A program made the position numbers and the translations under genes. Below, in pieces: positions 1-7,036 of a stretch of 32,119 nucleotides of DNA. Where the stretch lies: the NCBI GenBank assembly GCA_035536935.1, contig DATLNC010000011.1, positions 1-32,119 on the forward strand, read 5' to 3'. Positions within the stretch are counted from its first letter, which is position 1, and each line of letters begins with the position of its first letter. The notes beneath the pieces were generated by a model. That model did not search any database and had not been told where the DNA came from. It saw only the letters and a list, made by a program, of their open reading frames with translations. The stretch comes from DATMER01 sp035536935. Lineage in GTDB: Bacteria > Acidobacteriota > Thermoanaerobaculia > Multivoradales > UBA5704.

Positions 1-233
1 CGACGTCCTTTGGGGGAGCCCTGATCCACGGCGCTCTTTCAGGACGACACTTAAAGTGGATCTAAGGTCGCGGCAGCCTCGAGCCGCTTCCGGATAATTT
101 AGAGGCTGGCCGCCGCGTCGGAGTGCCCTGCTCCAAAACGCAAACGGCGAGAACCAAAACATCAGGGATACGCACGTAGAAGCCTTCGATACGCGTTTCT
201 CGGACGTGGGTTCGACTCCCACCGCCTCCACCA
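1..233 (+). ncRNA. ssrA: tmRNA (ssrA), 3' part; 5' end lies before the window
   Basis: tmRNA rescues stalled ribosomes by acting as alanyl-tRNA and then as a short mRNA for a degradation tag. The sequence ends in a tRNA-like T arm (GGACGTGGGTTCGACTCCC, 202-220) followed by the acceptor strand GCCTCCA and an encoded CCA (231-233), which is the usual tmRNA 3' end. The block just before it (about 170-200, ACGCACGTAGAAGCC then CTCGGACG) matches the conserved region between the last pseudoknot and the T arm. Full tmRNAs are about 350-400 nt, so roughly 120-170 nt, including the alanine-accepting 5' end and most likely the tag reading frame, lie upstream. I could not find a tag ending in Ala-Ala-stop in the visible part. 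An ordinary tRNA is excluded because no D arm or anticodon arm fits at the right distance. Confidence 0.88.
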
Positions 234-323
234 TTCATCCTCTTCCAGGACATCTTTTCCGACACCTGTCCGAGCCTCCGCGCGTCTTGCGGGCCTTGGG
301 GGGTGGACGGAATCAAACGTTGA

Positions 324-329
324 TACAAT
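324..329 (+). promoter_or_regulatory. Candidate -10 box for the DUF433/DUF5615 pair
   Basis: TACAAT lies 7 nt before the ATG at 337, so transcription would begin at or next to the start codon and the message would be leaderless. There is no Shine-Dalgarno sequence before either candidate start (GTG 331, ATG 337), which fits. No convincing -35 box is visible at 16-18 bp upstream. Confidence 0.35.
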
Positions 330-336
330 CGTGCCC

Positions 337-684
337 ATGAATCTGCCCGCCGTGTCCGATCCCGTGCCTCTGGTCCTCGCCGAGGATGGTCGTGTCATCC
401 GGGTAGCGGGAACGCGGGTCACTCTCGACACGCTCATCGGCGCCTTCAACAGAGGAGCGACGCCCGAGGAGATCGCCCAAGACTACTCGGCGGTGTCGCT
501 GGCGGACGTATATGCCGTCATCACCTATTACCTCCGGCATCGATCCGAGGTCGAGGAGTACCTGGAGCGGCGCGCCCGGGAGCACTCGGAGCTTCGGCGC
601 GAGATCGAGGGCCGTCCTGAGTACCAGGAGCTGCGCGAGCGGCTCCTCGGCCGAATGCAGAGTACGCGAGCAGGCGCGGCCTGA
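337..684 (+). CDS. DUF433 domain protein, probable antitoxin
   Basis: Small acidic protein of 115 aa. Residues about 15-75 show the DUF433 pattern: a short beta segment (RVIRVAGTRVTLDTLI), then a helix-turn-helix-like stretch with GATPEEIAQDYSAVSLADVYAVITYYL. DUF433 proteins are VapB-like and are usually encoded directly before DUF5615 PIN-like proteins, as here. The C-terminal third (EVEEYLERRAREHSELRREIE) is highly charged and probably helical, suitable for wrapping a partner toxin. The ATG at 337 is preferred over an in-frame GTG at 331 because a -10 box at 324-329 would make ATG leaderless. The stop shares one base with the next start (TGATG at 682-686), so the pair is translationally coupled. 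The antitoxin role is inferred from family and arrangement. Confidence 0.8.
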   Translation: MNLPAVSDPVPLVLAEDGRVIRVAGTRVTLDTLIGAFNRGATPEEIAQDYSAVSLADVYAVITYYLRHRSEVEEYLERRAREHSELRREIEGRPEYQELRERLLGRMQSTRAGAA

Positions 685-1034
685 TGCTGCGCCTGGCGGC
701 CGACGAAAACTTCGACGGCCGGATCGTACGAGGGCTCTTGCGGCTCCTTCCCAACCTGGATCTCGTCCGAGTGCAGGACACTGCCATTGTGGAAGCAGAG
801 GATGAGGCGGTGCTGGAATGGGCGGCACGAGAGGAGCGGCTGGTGCTCACACATGACGTGAACACCATGACTGCAGCCGCATGGGCTCGCGTCCGTGCCG
901 GACTTTCGATGCCGGGTCTCATCGAGGTGAGCTCGAAAATGTCTGTCGGGCAGGCAATCGACGAAATCCGCCTGATCGTTTTCGCGTCCCGGCCAGGGGA
1001 GCTCGCCGGGCAGGTGATCTTCCTCCCGCTGTGA
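684..1034 (+). CDS. DUF5615 PIN-like protein, probable toxin
   Basis: Protein of 116 aa matching DUF5615 (Mut7-C/PIN-like). The N-terminal LAADENFDGRIVRGLL has the conserved D-E-N of this family, and AREERLVLTHDVNTM near residues 48-62 carries the second acidic cluster (T-x-D), as in PIN-domain nucleases that bind metal with clustered acidic residues. The closing part (MPGLIEVS, then about 20 residues with a helix) is also typical. It follows the DUF433 gene with a one-base overlap, the standard order for this putative toxin-antitoxin type. The RNA-cleaving activity is a family expectation; DUF5615 toxins are less studied than VapC. The pair sits about 100 bp after the tmRNA 3' end, a common entry point for integrating elements. 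Confidence 0.8.
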   Translation: MLRLAADENFDGRIVRGLLRLLPNLDLVRVQDTAIVEAEDEAVLEWAAREERLVLTHDVNTMTAAAWARVRAGLSMPGLIEVSSKMSVGQAIDEIRLIVFASRPGELAGQVIFLPL

Positions 1035-1040
1035 CAAGCC

Positions 1041-2048
1041 TTAACTGAACGCCTCGGCGATGCTCTTCTCGTACGGCGGCTCGAGCACGCCCACCTCGGT
1101 GACGATCGCCGTGATCAGCTCGGCGGGCGTCACATCGAAGGCGAAGTTCATGGCCTGCGTGTCGTCCGGCGCCACCTGGGTTCCGAACACCTCCGTCACT
1201 TCCACCCCCAGACGCTCCTCGATGGGGATCGCCGCGCCGTTGGGCGTGTTGCGGTCGATCGTCGAGAGCGGCGCCGCCACGTAGAAGGGGACGCCGTGGC
1301 GATGGGCCAGGACCGCCACCGTGTAGGTGCCGATCTTGTTGGCCGTGTCGCCGTTGGCCGCGATCCGGTCGGCGCCGACCACGATCCGGTCGACGAGGCC
1401 CTGCGCCATCAGGGTGCCGGCGCTCGAATCCGTGACCAGCCGGAACGGGATGCCCAGGCGCTTCAGCTCCCAGGCCGTGAGCCGCGCCCCCTGCAGCAGA
1501 GGCCGCGTCTCGTCCACCCAGACCATCCCGACCCTGCCCCCGTCCCAGGCCGACTGGATGATCCCCAGCGCCGTGCCGTGGCCGGCGGTCGCGAGCGCCC
1601 CCGTGTTGCAGTGGGTGAGGACGCGGGTACCGGGCGCGAACAGCTCGGCGCCGTGCTCCCCGATCCTGCGGTTGACCCGTATGTCCTCGGCGTGCAGCTC
1701 GTGCGCCCAATCGAGGAGCGCCTGCCGGACCGCCTCCGGACCTTTATCCCGGTTTCGCTCGTATACATGACGCCCCCGGTCGAGGGCCCAGCGCAGGTTC
1801 ACCGCGGTTGGACGGGTGCTTCCCAGCAACTGGGAGACCTCGTCGAAGCGGGCCGAGCCGAGCACCAGCCCATAGGCCGCGGCCACGCCGATCGCCGGCG
1901 CGCCGCGGATGGCCAGACGGCGGATGGCGTCGGCGACCTGCTCGGGAGTCTGGCAATCGAGCCAGGTCTCCTCGACGGGCAGGCGGGTCTGGTCGAGAAG
2001 CTGCAAGGTGTCCTGGTGCCAGCGGATGGGTGTGAAGGGCTCGTTCAT
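1041..2048 (-). CDS. mtnA: Methylthioribose-1-phosphate isomerase
   Basis: MtnA converts 5-methylthioribose-1-phosphate to 5-methylthioribulose-1-phosphate in the methionine salvage pathway. At 335 aa it has normal length. The conserved segments are in order: RGAPAIGVAAAYG (about 48-60), the catalytic cysteine in LTHCNTGALAT (C147), DETRPLLQGARLTAWEL (179-195), and GADRIAANGDTANKIGTY (225-242), which supplies the acidic catalytic residue. These separate it from the related eIF2B alpha/beta/delta subunits. The ATG at 2048 gives the usual N-terminus. It is divergent from the PLP-dependent sulfur amino acid enzyme at 2105, with 56 bp between them, so both may share a control region; together they suggest a small sulfur amino acid locus. 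No other salvage gene (mtnK, mtnB, mtnD) is in the window. Confidence 0.95.
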   Translation of the reverse strand: MNEPFTPIRWHQDTLQLLDQTRLPVEETWLDCQTPEQVADAIRRLAIRGAPAIGVAAAYGLVLGSARFDEVSQLLGSTRPTAVNLRWALDRGRHVYERNRDKGPEAVRQALLDWAHELHAEDIRVNRRIGEHGAELFAPGTRVLTHCNTGALATAGHGTALGIIQSAWDGGRVGMVWVDETRPLLQGARLTAWELKRLGIPFRLVTDSSAGTLMAQGLVDRIVVGADRIAANGDTANKIGTYTVAVLAHRHGVPFYVAAPLSTIDRNTPNGAAIPIEERLGVEVTEVFGTQVAPDDTQAMNFAFDVTPAELITAIVTEVGVLEPPYEKSIAEAFS

Positions 2049-2104
2049 GGGAGGGCTATGTTACGGTTGCTTCAATCCGCCGGCAAATAGGGGGGAGGGT
2101 TCCA

Positions 2105-3265
2105 GTGAAAAGCGATTCCAAGTATCTCGGATTTTCTACGCGCGCGATCCACGACGGGCAGGAGCCCGATCCGCGCACCGGGTCCGTCGCGGTCCCGATC
2201 TACCAGACTTCGACCTATGTCCAGAAGGGGCTCGGCGAGCCCGTGGAATACGAGTACGCCCGGGTGCAGAACCCGACCCGTTTCGCCCTGGAGGCGAATC
2301 TGGCGTCGCTCGAAGGCGGCGTCAGCGGCCACGCGTTCGCATCGGGGATGGCCGCCATCTCCTGCCTCGTCACGCTGCTCAAGTCGGGCGACCACGTGGT
2401 GGCCACGCGCAATGTCTATGGCGGCACGTTCCGCTACTTCTCCAAGATCATGGAGAACTACGGCCTCACCTTCACCTGGGTGGACGCTACGGACCTCGCG
2501 AACGTCGAGGCCGCGATGACGCCGCGGACGAAGATGGTCTACATCGAGTCGCCGACGAACCCGGTCATGGAGATCGTGGACATCGCCGGCTCGGCGGAGC
2601 TCGCGCATGCCCGCGGCGCCTTCCTGGCCGTGGACAACACCTTCCTCTCCCCCTACTTCCAACGGCCGCTGGAGCACGGGGCGGACGTGATCGTCCACTC
2701 CACGACCAAGTTCATCAACGGGCACAGCGACTCGATCGGCGGCGCCCTGATCCCCTCGCGCCAGGACCACAGCGAGTGGTTCTACTTCGTGCAGAAGTCG
2801 GTGGGCGCGATCCTCTCGCCGTTCGACTCGTTCCTGGTGCTGCGCGGGATCAAGACGCTCGCGGTGCGCATGGACCGCCACGAGGAGAACGCGCGGCAGG
2901 TGGCGGACTACCTCTCGAAGCACCCGAAGGTGAAGCGGGTGCTCTACCCGGGGCTGCCCGATCATCCGGGGCATGAGCTGAACAAGCGGCAGGCGTCGGG
3001 GTTTGGCGCCGTGATGTCGTTCGAGATGGGGAGCTTCGCGGCGGCCAAAGCCGTGCTCGACCGGGTGCGGGTGATGTGCTTCGCGGAGAGCCTGGGCGGA
3101 GTCGAGACCCTGATCTCTCACCCGGCCTCCATGACGCACGCCTCGATTCCGCCGGAGCGGCGGGCCGAGATCGGCGTCACGGAGGGACTGGTCAGGATTT
3201 CGGTGGGGATCGAGGACGTCAAGGATCTTCTGGACGATCTCGATCAGGCCCTTGAAGCGGTTTGA
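2105..3265 (+). CDS. Cys/Met-metabolism PLP enzyme (cystathionine gamma-synthase/lyase type)
   Basis: Fold-type I PLP enzyme of 386 aa. Visible landmarks are YARVQNPTR (51-59, phosphate and substrate contacts), the ASGMAAI loop (79-85) stacking on the cofactor, VDNTF (176-180, the Asp that pairs with the pyridine nitrogen), and VHSTTKFINGHSD with the Schiff-base lysine K202. SLGGVETLISHPASMTH near the C-terminus carries the carboxylate-binding residues. The family includes MetB, MetC-like gamma-lyase, O-acetylhomoserine sulfhydrylase and methionine gamma-lyase. Length near 386 and the SHPASMTH motif favour cystathionine gamma-synthase/lyase over the longer sulfhydrylases, but substrate cannot be fixed by reading. 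The start is GTG 2105 after a purine-rich GGGGGGAGGG stretch. It is divergent from mtnA, which supports a role in methionine or cysteine interconversion. Confidence 0.9.
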   Translation: MKSDSKYLGFSTRAIHDGQEPDPRTGSVAVPIYQTSTYVQKGLGEPVEYEYARVQNPTRFALEANLASLEGGVSGHAFASGMAAISCLVTLLKSGDHVVATRNVYGGTFRYFSKIMENYGLTFTWVDATDLANVEAAMTPRTKMVYIESPTNPVMEIVDIAGSAELAHARGAFLAVDNTFLSPYFQRPLEHGADVIVHSTTKFINGHSDSIGGALIPSRQDHSEWFYFVQKSVGAILSPFDSFLVLRGIKTLAVRMDRHEENARQVADYLSKHPKVKRVLYPGLPDHPGHELNKRQASGFGAVMSFEMGSFAAAKAVLDRVRVMCFAESLGGVETLISHPASMTHASIPPERRAEIGVTEGLVRISVGIEDVKDLLDDLDQALEAV

Positions 3266-3286
3266 TCCCATTCCCCCTCTCCCCAG

Positions 3287-3313
3287 CCCTCTCCCCCGTG
3301 CCGGGGGAGAGGG
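3287..3313. terminator. Perfect inverted repeat between convergent genes
   Basis: CCCTCTCCCCCG (3287-3298) and CGGGGGAGAGGG (3302-3313) form a 12-bp perfect stem with a 3-nt loop, placed between the stops of the PLP enzyme (3265) and cutA (3332). It can fold on either strand, so a two-way terminator is plausible, although no T-run follows. Similar CCCTCTCCC...GGGAGAGGG palindromes are common dispersed repeats in GC-rich genomes, which is the main alternative. Confidence 0.6.
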
Positions 3314-3331
3314 AGCCAGGCGGGTGAGGCC

Positions 3332-3715
3332 TCAGAATTCCGAGTCGTCCGAATCGGCGTAGGACAGCTCCTCTTCCGCTTCGTCGGAGAAGTCGGCATG
3401 CTTGTCCACGCTGCTCCGGATCCAGTCGAGGAAGTTCGCCTCTCCCTTGGTGACGTGGAAGGAGAGGATCTCCGGGAGCTCGTAGCTGTGCAGCTCCCGG
3501 ATGGTCGCCGATACGCCTTCGAACTCCGCCTCGAGGGTCTTGATGACGAGCAGGAGCTCGCCGTCCTTGCAGATCTTCCCTTTCCAGCGGTAGACGGAAC
3601 GCACGCCGGGCAGCACGTTGACGCAAGCAGCCTGACGGCGCTTTACGAGCTCGCGCGCGATCTGGAAGGCCTGCTCTTCGGTTCCGACGGTGGTTACGAC
3701 GACGATCGCCTGCAT
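3332..3715 (-). CDS. cutA: CutA divalent-cation tolerance protein
   Basis: CutA is a small trimeric protein with a ferredoxin-like fold, historically linked to copper tolerance; its molecular function is uncertain. This copy is 127 aa. The family signature is clear: a beta strand IVVVTTVGTEEQAFQIARELVKRRQ at the N-terminus, then QAACVNVLPGVRSVYRWKGKI (about 28-48), ELLLVIKT, and the HSYELPEILSF segment (about 76-86) with the conserved H-x-Y-x-x-P-E. The C-terminal 20 residues (SDEAEEELSYADSDDSEF) are an unusually acidic tail beyond the normal end of the fold. It is the last gene of the minus-strand group comEA - gspH - cutA but is 60 bp from gspH, so co-transcription is uncertain. Confidence 0.93.
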   Translation of the reverse strand: MQAIVVVTTVGTEEQAFQIARELVKRRQAACVNVLPGVRSVYRWKGKICKDGELLLVIKTLEAEFEGVSATIRELHSYELPEILSFHVTKGEANFLDWIRSSVDKHADFSDEAEEELSYADSDDSEF

Positions 3716-3775
3716 CGCGTTTCACGTTACATGCTCCTCCAGGGCGAGTCAATCAGCAGGACACAGAAGGCTGCT

Positions 3776-4372
3776 TCACTTCCAGACCTCTTCCTGGAAG
3801 TCGTAGACGACTACCTTCACCTTGCCCGTCCGCCCCGTGACCCGCACGGCTGCAAGCCCGCGCTGCCCGTCGGTCAGGAAGACCGTGCCGGGAGTGGCCG
3901 TGCCCAGCGGGCCGAACGACGCGAGGTTGGAATTGTTGAACCGGATCGGGTCGTCGCCGTTGCGCAGCCACTTCCCCGGCGCAGCCGGATCGCGGGCGAG
4001 CCGTCCCGGCGGGAACCCGAAGCGCACCTGGTTGCCGATCTGCTCCAGCCGCTGGGGCGGCGCGATCTGTGGATCCACTCCGCGGTCGATGTCGCGGGTG
4101 AGGACGCCGTCGCCGTCGGCATCCCGGTAGAGGGAGTAGGTTGCATGGCCGTCCGCCCGCGGCCGGAACTGGAGCGCCACGTTGGCGCATCGGCGCACCG
4201 CGAGCGCCCGCGCCAGGCGCATCGCCCCCACCACTTCCTCGGCCGCCAGGCGCAGCCGCAACTGGCCCGAGATGCGCAGGATCGACGGCACGGTCATCCC
4301 CGCCAGCAGCATGAACAGCGCGAGCACCACCAGCAGCTCCACCAGTTGAAAACCCCGTTCGGATCTCTTCAT
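3776..4372 (-). CDS. GspH/FimT-family pseudopilin
   Basis: Type II secretion or type IV pilus minor pseudopilin of 198 aa. The N-terminus MKRSERGFQLVELLVVLALF is a class III signal: a basic leader cut after glycine (RG/FQLVEL), with the conserved glutamate five residues after the cut and a hydrophobic helix of about 20 residues (VELLVVLALFMLLAGMTVPS). The cut would be made by PilD, which also methylates the new phenylalanine. The following helix (LRLRLAAEEVVGAMRLARALAVRRCANVALQF) and later beta-rich part match GspH/FimT, the minor pilin that primes pseudopilus assembly. DADGDGVLTRDIDRGVD is acidic and could bind calcium. No other secretion or pilus gene is in the window, so this is an isolated minor pilin. 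Its 3' neighbour is cutA; its 5' neighbour, beyond a GC hairpin, is comEA. Confidence 0.88.
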   Translation of the reverse strand: MKRSERGFQLVELLVVLALFMLLAGMTVPSILRISGQLRLRLAAEEVVGAMRLARALAVRRCANVALQFRPRADGHATYSLYRDADGDGVLTRDIDRGVDPQIAPPQRLEQIGNQVRFGFPPGRLARDPAAPGKWLRNGDDPIRFNNSNLASFGPLGTATPGTVFLTDGQRGLAAVRVTGRTGKVKVVVYDFQEEVWK

Positions 4373-4397
4373 GAGCTTTGCCTTGGGGAATAGGAGA

Positions 4398-4420
4398 GGG
4401 CGGCCGTTCGCCGGCCGCCC
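4398..4420 (-). terminator. GC-rich hairpin after the comEA stop
   Basis: GGGCGGCCG (4398-4406) and CGGCCGCCC (4412-4420) form a perfect 9-bp stem with a 5-nt loop, 14 bp past the comEA stop and 26 bp before the gspH start. It could stop or attenuate transcription between the two minus-strand genes. It lacks a T-run, so intrinsic termination is uncertain; it may instead act as an mRNA end protector. Confidence 0.5.
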
Positions 4421-4433
4421 CGCAGTCCTCCCG

Positions 4434-4799
4434 TTAGCGGTCGCCCTCCTTCTTCGGCTTCTCCTTGGCTGGCGGACTCGTTTTGCCCGCCTTTACCTTC
4501 TCCTTGAGCGTCGTCTCGCCCGAGATGGCCAAGTAGGGCTTGAGGAGCTGGTAGGTCTTCTCGCCGATTCCCTGGACGAGCATCAGGTCCTCGGCCGACT
4601 TGAACGGGCCGTTCTCCTTGCGGAAGTCGATGATCTTCTGGGCGACGCTGGGACCCACGCGGGGCAGCAGGGCGAGCTGCGAGGCGTCCGCGGTGTTGAC
4701 GTTGACCACCCGGCGGGCCTCCGCCGCGAAGGTGGGAAGGGCGGCGAGGACGAGCCCCGCCAGGATCACGCTGCCGATGAGACGCTTGGAACGGTTCAT
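4434..4799 (-). CDS. comEA: ComEA-like secreted helix-hairpin-helix DNA-binding protein
   Basis: Protein of 121 aa with an N-terminal signal peptide (MNRSKRLIGSVILAGLVLAALPTFAAE; likely cleavage after AFA-type residues near 26) and a ComEA-type domain at about 30-95. The signature VNVNTADASQLALLPRVGPSVAQKIIDFRKENGPFKSAEDLMLVQGIGEKTYQLLKPYL holds two helix-hairpin-helix motifs (LPRVGPSVA and VQGIGEKTY) that bind the DNA backbone without sequence preference. ComEA captures incoming DNA during natural transformation; short forms like this one also occur outside competent bacteria. The tail (KEKVKAGKTSPPAKEKPKKEGDR) is lysine and proline rich and could add DNA affinity. AAGGAG lies 9 nt before the ATG. 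The nearby pseudopilin would suit DNA uptake, but no comEC or pilQ is visible here. Confidence 0.88.
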   Translation of the reverse strand: MNRSKRLIGSVILAGLVLAALPTFAAEARRVVNVNTADASQLALLPRVGPSVAQKIIDFRKENGPFKSAEDLMLVQGIGEKTYQLLKPYLAISGETTLKEKVKAGKTSPPAKEKPKKEGDR

Positions 4800-5108
4800 A
4801 TTGCTGGCTCCTTACATGGTTTGGAATTCAGGTGCTGCGCTTCTGCGTCATCCCCTTGCTTGATTTGCGTTCGTTTCCGTCCTGCGTTCGCCACCTCCTC
4901 TCCAGGTTGACGGCAGCCCATAGGGCAAGGCCGCTGCCACTCCGGAAAGGCTGAAGAATCAAAGACTTAGGAATTGGAGCCGCAGCGGGGCGTCCAGCGT
5001 TCTGGCGGGGTAGAGGGGGGCGGCCCCCGGGGAGAGGCGTGTCCAGCGTTCTGGCGCCCCTGCGCGTTCGCTTGCGGGGATCGGCCCGCGAGGGTAGATT
5101 AGGCCGCC
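4800..5108. repeat. Intergenic region with a 16-bp direct repeat
   Basis: This 309-bp gap separates divergent comEA and lepB and holds no open frame that looks coding. GTCCAGCGTTCTGGCG occurs twice, at 4992-5007 and 5041-5056, 49 bp apart start to start. Each copy contains CCAG-CGTT-CTGG, a small hairpin. Between the copies is a G-rich and then C-rich stretch (GGGGGGCGGCCCCCGGGG) that can also fold. The comEA ribosome binding site is at its left edge. The repeat may be part of a dispersed family or a regulator site for lepB; nothing in it decides. Confidence 0.6.
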
Positions 5109-5774
5109 ATGGCTGAGAGAGCGGAGCGGTCCGTCTTCCGGGAGTACTTCGAGGCGATCCTGATCGCCGCGATCTTCCTGCGCTTCACGAACGTGTTCGT
5201 GGTGCAGACCTTCTACATCCCCAGCGGCTCGATGGAGAACACGCTGCTGATCGGGGACCACCTGTTCGTGAACCGGTTCATCTACGGCCCCGCGGCCACC
5301 GAGATGGAGCGCAAGCTCCTCCCTCTGCGGGCGGTCCATCGGGGGGACATCGTCATCTTCCGCTCCAAGACCGACAAGGGGATGGACATCGTCAAGCGCG
5401 CCATCGGCGTTCCGGGCGACACCATCCAGGTCGACAGCGGCGATCTCTACCTCAACGGCAAGGACGTGGCGGACGAGTCGTACGCCATCCACAAACGGCC
5501 CGATCCGCCCTTCGCGCCGCGCGACTGGTTCGGCCCGGTCACCGTCCCCGAGCACCGCTACTTCTTCATGGGGGACAACCGGGACGAGTCGCTCGACTCG
5601 CGCTTCTGGGGTTTCCTGCCGTCCCACCTGGTCAAGGGCCGGGCGCTGTTCATCTACTGGTCCAACGGCAACCAGCCGCCCGAGGGGACCAACCCGATCA
5701 CCGGCCTGGTGCGCACGGCGCTCGGCTTCTTCTCGAACACCCGCTGGGACAGGTCGTTCCGCATCATCCGCTAG
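5109..5774 (+). CDS. lepB: Signal peptidase I (first of two tandem copies)
   Basis: Membrane serine protease that removes signal peptides from secreted proteins, 221 aa. A single N-terminal membrane segment (about 13-32, YFEAILIAAIFLRFTNVFVV) precedes the catalytic serine motif IPSGSMENTLLIGD, with S41, and the general-base lysine lies in DIVKRAIGVPGD (K96). The later boxes FFMGDNRDESLDSRFWGFL (about 156-174) are complete, so the enzyme should be active. One anchor segment and this length are like the Gram-positive and cyanobacterial SipS type rather than the two-segment E. coli form. The ATG at 5109 follows only a weak GAGGG. The second copy starts 4 bp after its stop, so the two are likely coupled. 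The two proteins align through the whole catalytic domain. Confidence 0.95.
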   Translation: MAERAERSVFREYFEAILIAAIFLRFTNVFVVQTFYIPSGSMENTLLIGDHLFVNRFIYGPAATEMERKLLPLRAVHRGDIVIFRSKTDKGMDIVKRAIGVPGDTIQVDSGDLYLNGKDVADESYAIHKRPDPPFAPRDWFGPVTVPEHRYFFMGDNRDESLDSRFWGFLPSHLVKGRALFIYWSNGNQPPEGTNPITGLVRTALGFFSNTRWDRSFRIIR

Positions 5775-5778
5775 CGGC

Positions 5779-6597
5779 ATGGAACCCGAGACTCTTCCAC
5801 CTCCGCAGGTACCTGTCGTGCCCGATCCGCCGGCCGCGTACGACAGTCCCGCTCCGCCGGCTCCGCCGGCTCCGGCGGCTCCGGCGGCTCCGGCGGACTA
5901 TCAGGAGAAGTCCTGGCAGCGGGAGTACCTGGAGGCTCTCCTGATCGCGGTGATCTTCGCCACCTTCGCCCGCACCTACATCGTGCAGGCGTTCAAGATC
6001 CCGTCCGGCTCCATGGAGCAGAACCTGCTCATCGGCGACCACATCCTGGTCAACAAGTTCATCTACGGCCCCACCGCTCTCGCCCTGGAACACTCCCTGC
6101 TGCCGGTGCGGGATATCCAGCGCGGCGACATCGTGGTCTTCAAGTTCCCCGAGGACCCCTACCGCGACTTCATCAAGCGCTGCGTCGGCCTGCCCGGCGA
6201 CTCCATCGAGGTCGTGGACAAGGAGCTCCAGCTGAACGGCAAGCCGGTCCACGACGAGAGCTACACGTGGCACGTGGACCCGTTCATCATCCCGCGCAGC
6301 CCGTTCCTCCAGAACAACCGTACCCGCGACAACTTCGGCCCGTACACGGTCCCGGCCGGCCACTACTTCTGCATGGGCGACAACCGCGACAACTCAAACG
6401 ACTCGCGCGTCTGGGGAGCGGTGCCCCGGGAGTACGTCAAGGGGCGCGCCTTCATGGTCTACTGGTCGTTCGACAGCCAGGGCCCCGAACCGGTGGAATG
6501 GCCGGGGTTCGCGGGCAAGCTGCGCCAGATCTCCCAGGTGGCCCTCCATTTCTTCACCAGTACGAGATGGGAGCGAACTTTCCGCATCGTGCGGTAA
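5779..6597 (+). CDS. lepB: Signal peptidase I (second tandem copy, proline-rich N-terminus)
   Basis: Second signal peptidase I, 272 aa. The catalytic domain matches the upstream copy: membrane segment at about 51-69, serine S78 in KIPSGSMEQNLLIGD, lysine K132 in DFIKRCVGLPGD, and the box FCMGDNRDNSNDSRVWGAVP. It differs by a cytoplasmic extension of about 40 residues made almost only of Pro and Ala, encoded by a repetitive GCTCCGGCG stretch at about 5848-5895, and by an insert before the GDNRD box. Both copies keep all catalytic residues, so the duplication probably provides enzymes with different substrate preference or regulation. The repeat encoding the Pro-Ala tail could change length by slippage. 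It starts 4 bp after the first copy without its own clear ribosome binding site. Confidence 0.95.
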   Translation: MEPETLPPPQVPVVPDPPAAYDSPAPPAPPAPAAPAAPADYQEKSWQREYLEALLIAVIFATFARTYIVQAFKIPSGSMEQNLLIGDHILVNKFIYGPTALALEHSLLPVRDIQRGDIVVFKFPEDPYRDFIKRCVGLPGDSIEVVDKELQLNGKPVHDESYTWHVDPFIIPRSPFLQNNRTRDNFGPYTVPAGHYFCMGDNRDNSNDSRVWGAVPREYVKGRAFMVYWSFDSQGPEPVEWPGFAGKLRQISQVALHFFTSTRWERTFRIVR

Positions 6598-6627
6598 ACT
6601 AGTCGCGCGATTTCAAAGGAGGTTCGT

Positions 6628-6999
6628 ATGCGTAGGAGGATCGCCGAGCGCGGCGAGGGAAACCTCGGGTGTATCGTCTGGCTGCTGGTGCTCGGGCTCG
6701 CCGTGATGATCTGCGTGAAGGTCGTCCCGGTGAAGATCGCCAGCGCCGAGCTGTACGACTACATGGACGAAGTGGCCAGGTCCGCCGGCGTCAACTCGAC
6801 GGCCGAGGATGCCAAGAAGGCCATCCTGCAGCGCGCCGCCGACCTGAAGCTGCCTTTGGACAAGGACCATGTGACCGTGGTCCGCGACGGAGACCGGCTC
6901 CGGATGCGCGTGGAGTACACCGTGCCGGTGGAGTTCCCCGGCTACACCTACAATTGGAACTTCGTCCACGAAATGGACCGCCCGATCTTCATCGTCTGA
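6628..6999 (+). CDS. Small single-pass membrane protein (DUF4845-like)
   Basis: Protein of 123 aa with no assigned function. A basic N-terminus (MRRRIAERGEGN) is followed by one hydrophobic segment at about 12-32 (LGCIVWLLVLGLAVMICVKVVPV), then a soluble part of 90 residues predicted to be outside the cytoplasm with a helical half (residues 37-70) and a beta half ending in VEYTVPVEFPGYTYNWNFVHEMDRPIFIV. This layout, the KVVPVKI segment after the membrane helix and the terminal beta strands resemble DUF4845 proteins, which in many bacteria lie next to lepB. That neighbour relation holds here, as it begins 30 bp after the second signal peptidase. An AAAGGAGG ribosome binding site is at 6616-6623, 4 nt before the start. 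A link to secretion is possible but unproven. Confidence 0.75.
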   Translation: MRRRIAERGEGNLGCIVWLLVLGLAVMICVKVVPVKIASAELYDYMDEVARSAGVNSTAEDAKKAILQRAADLKLPLDKDHVTVVRDGDRLRMRVEYTVPVEFPGYTYNWNFVHEMDRPIFIV

Positions 7000-7036
7000 C
7001 TTCCGGGGGGACGCCCCCGCCTCGCCGTACCTGAGC

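Noticed and set aside
2072..3271. Open frame of 399 codons antisense to the PLP enzyme
   Set aside because: No domain; the opposite strand encodes a textbook enzyme with all motifs.
3717..3733. Half parS-like GTTTCACGTTAC before cutA
   Set aside because: Only the left half matches the palindrome; the right half fails.
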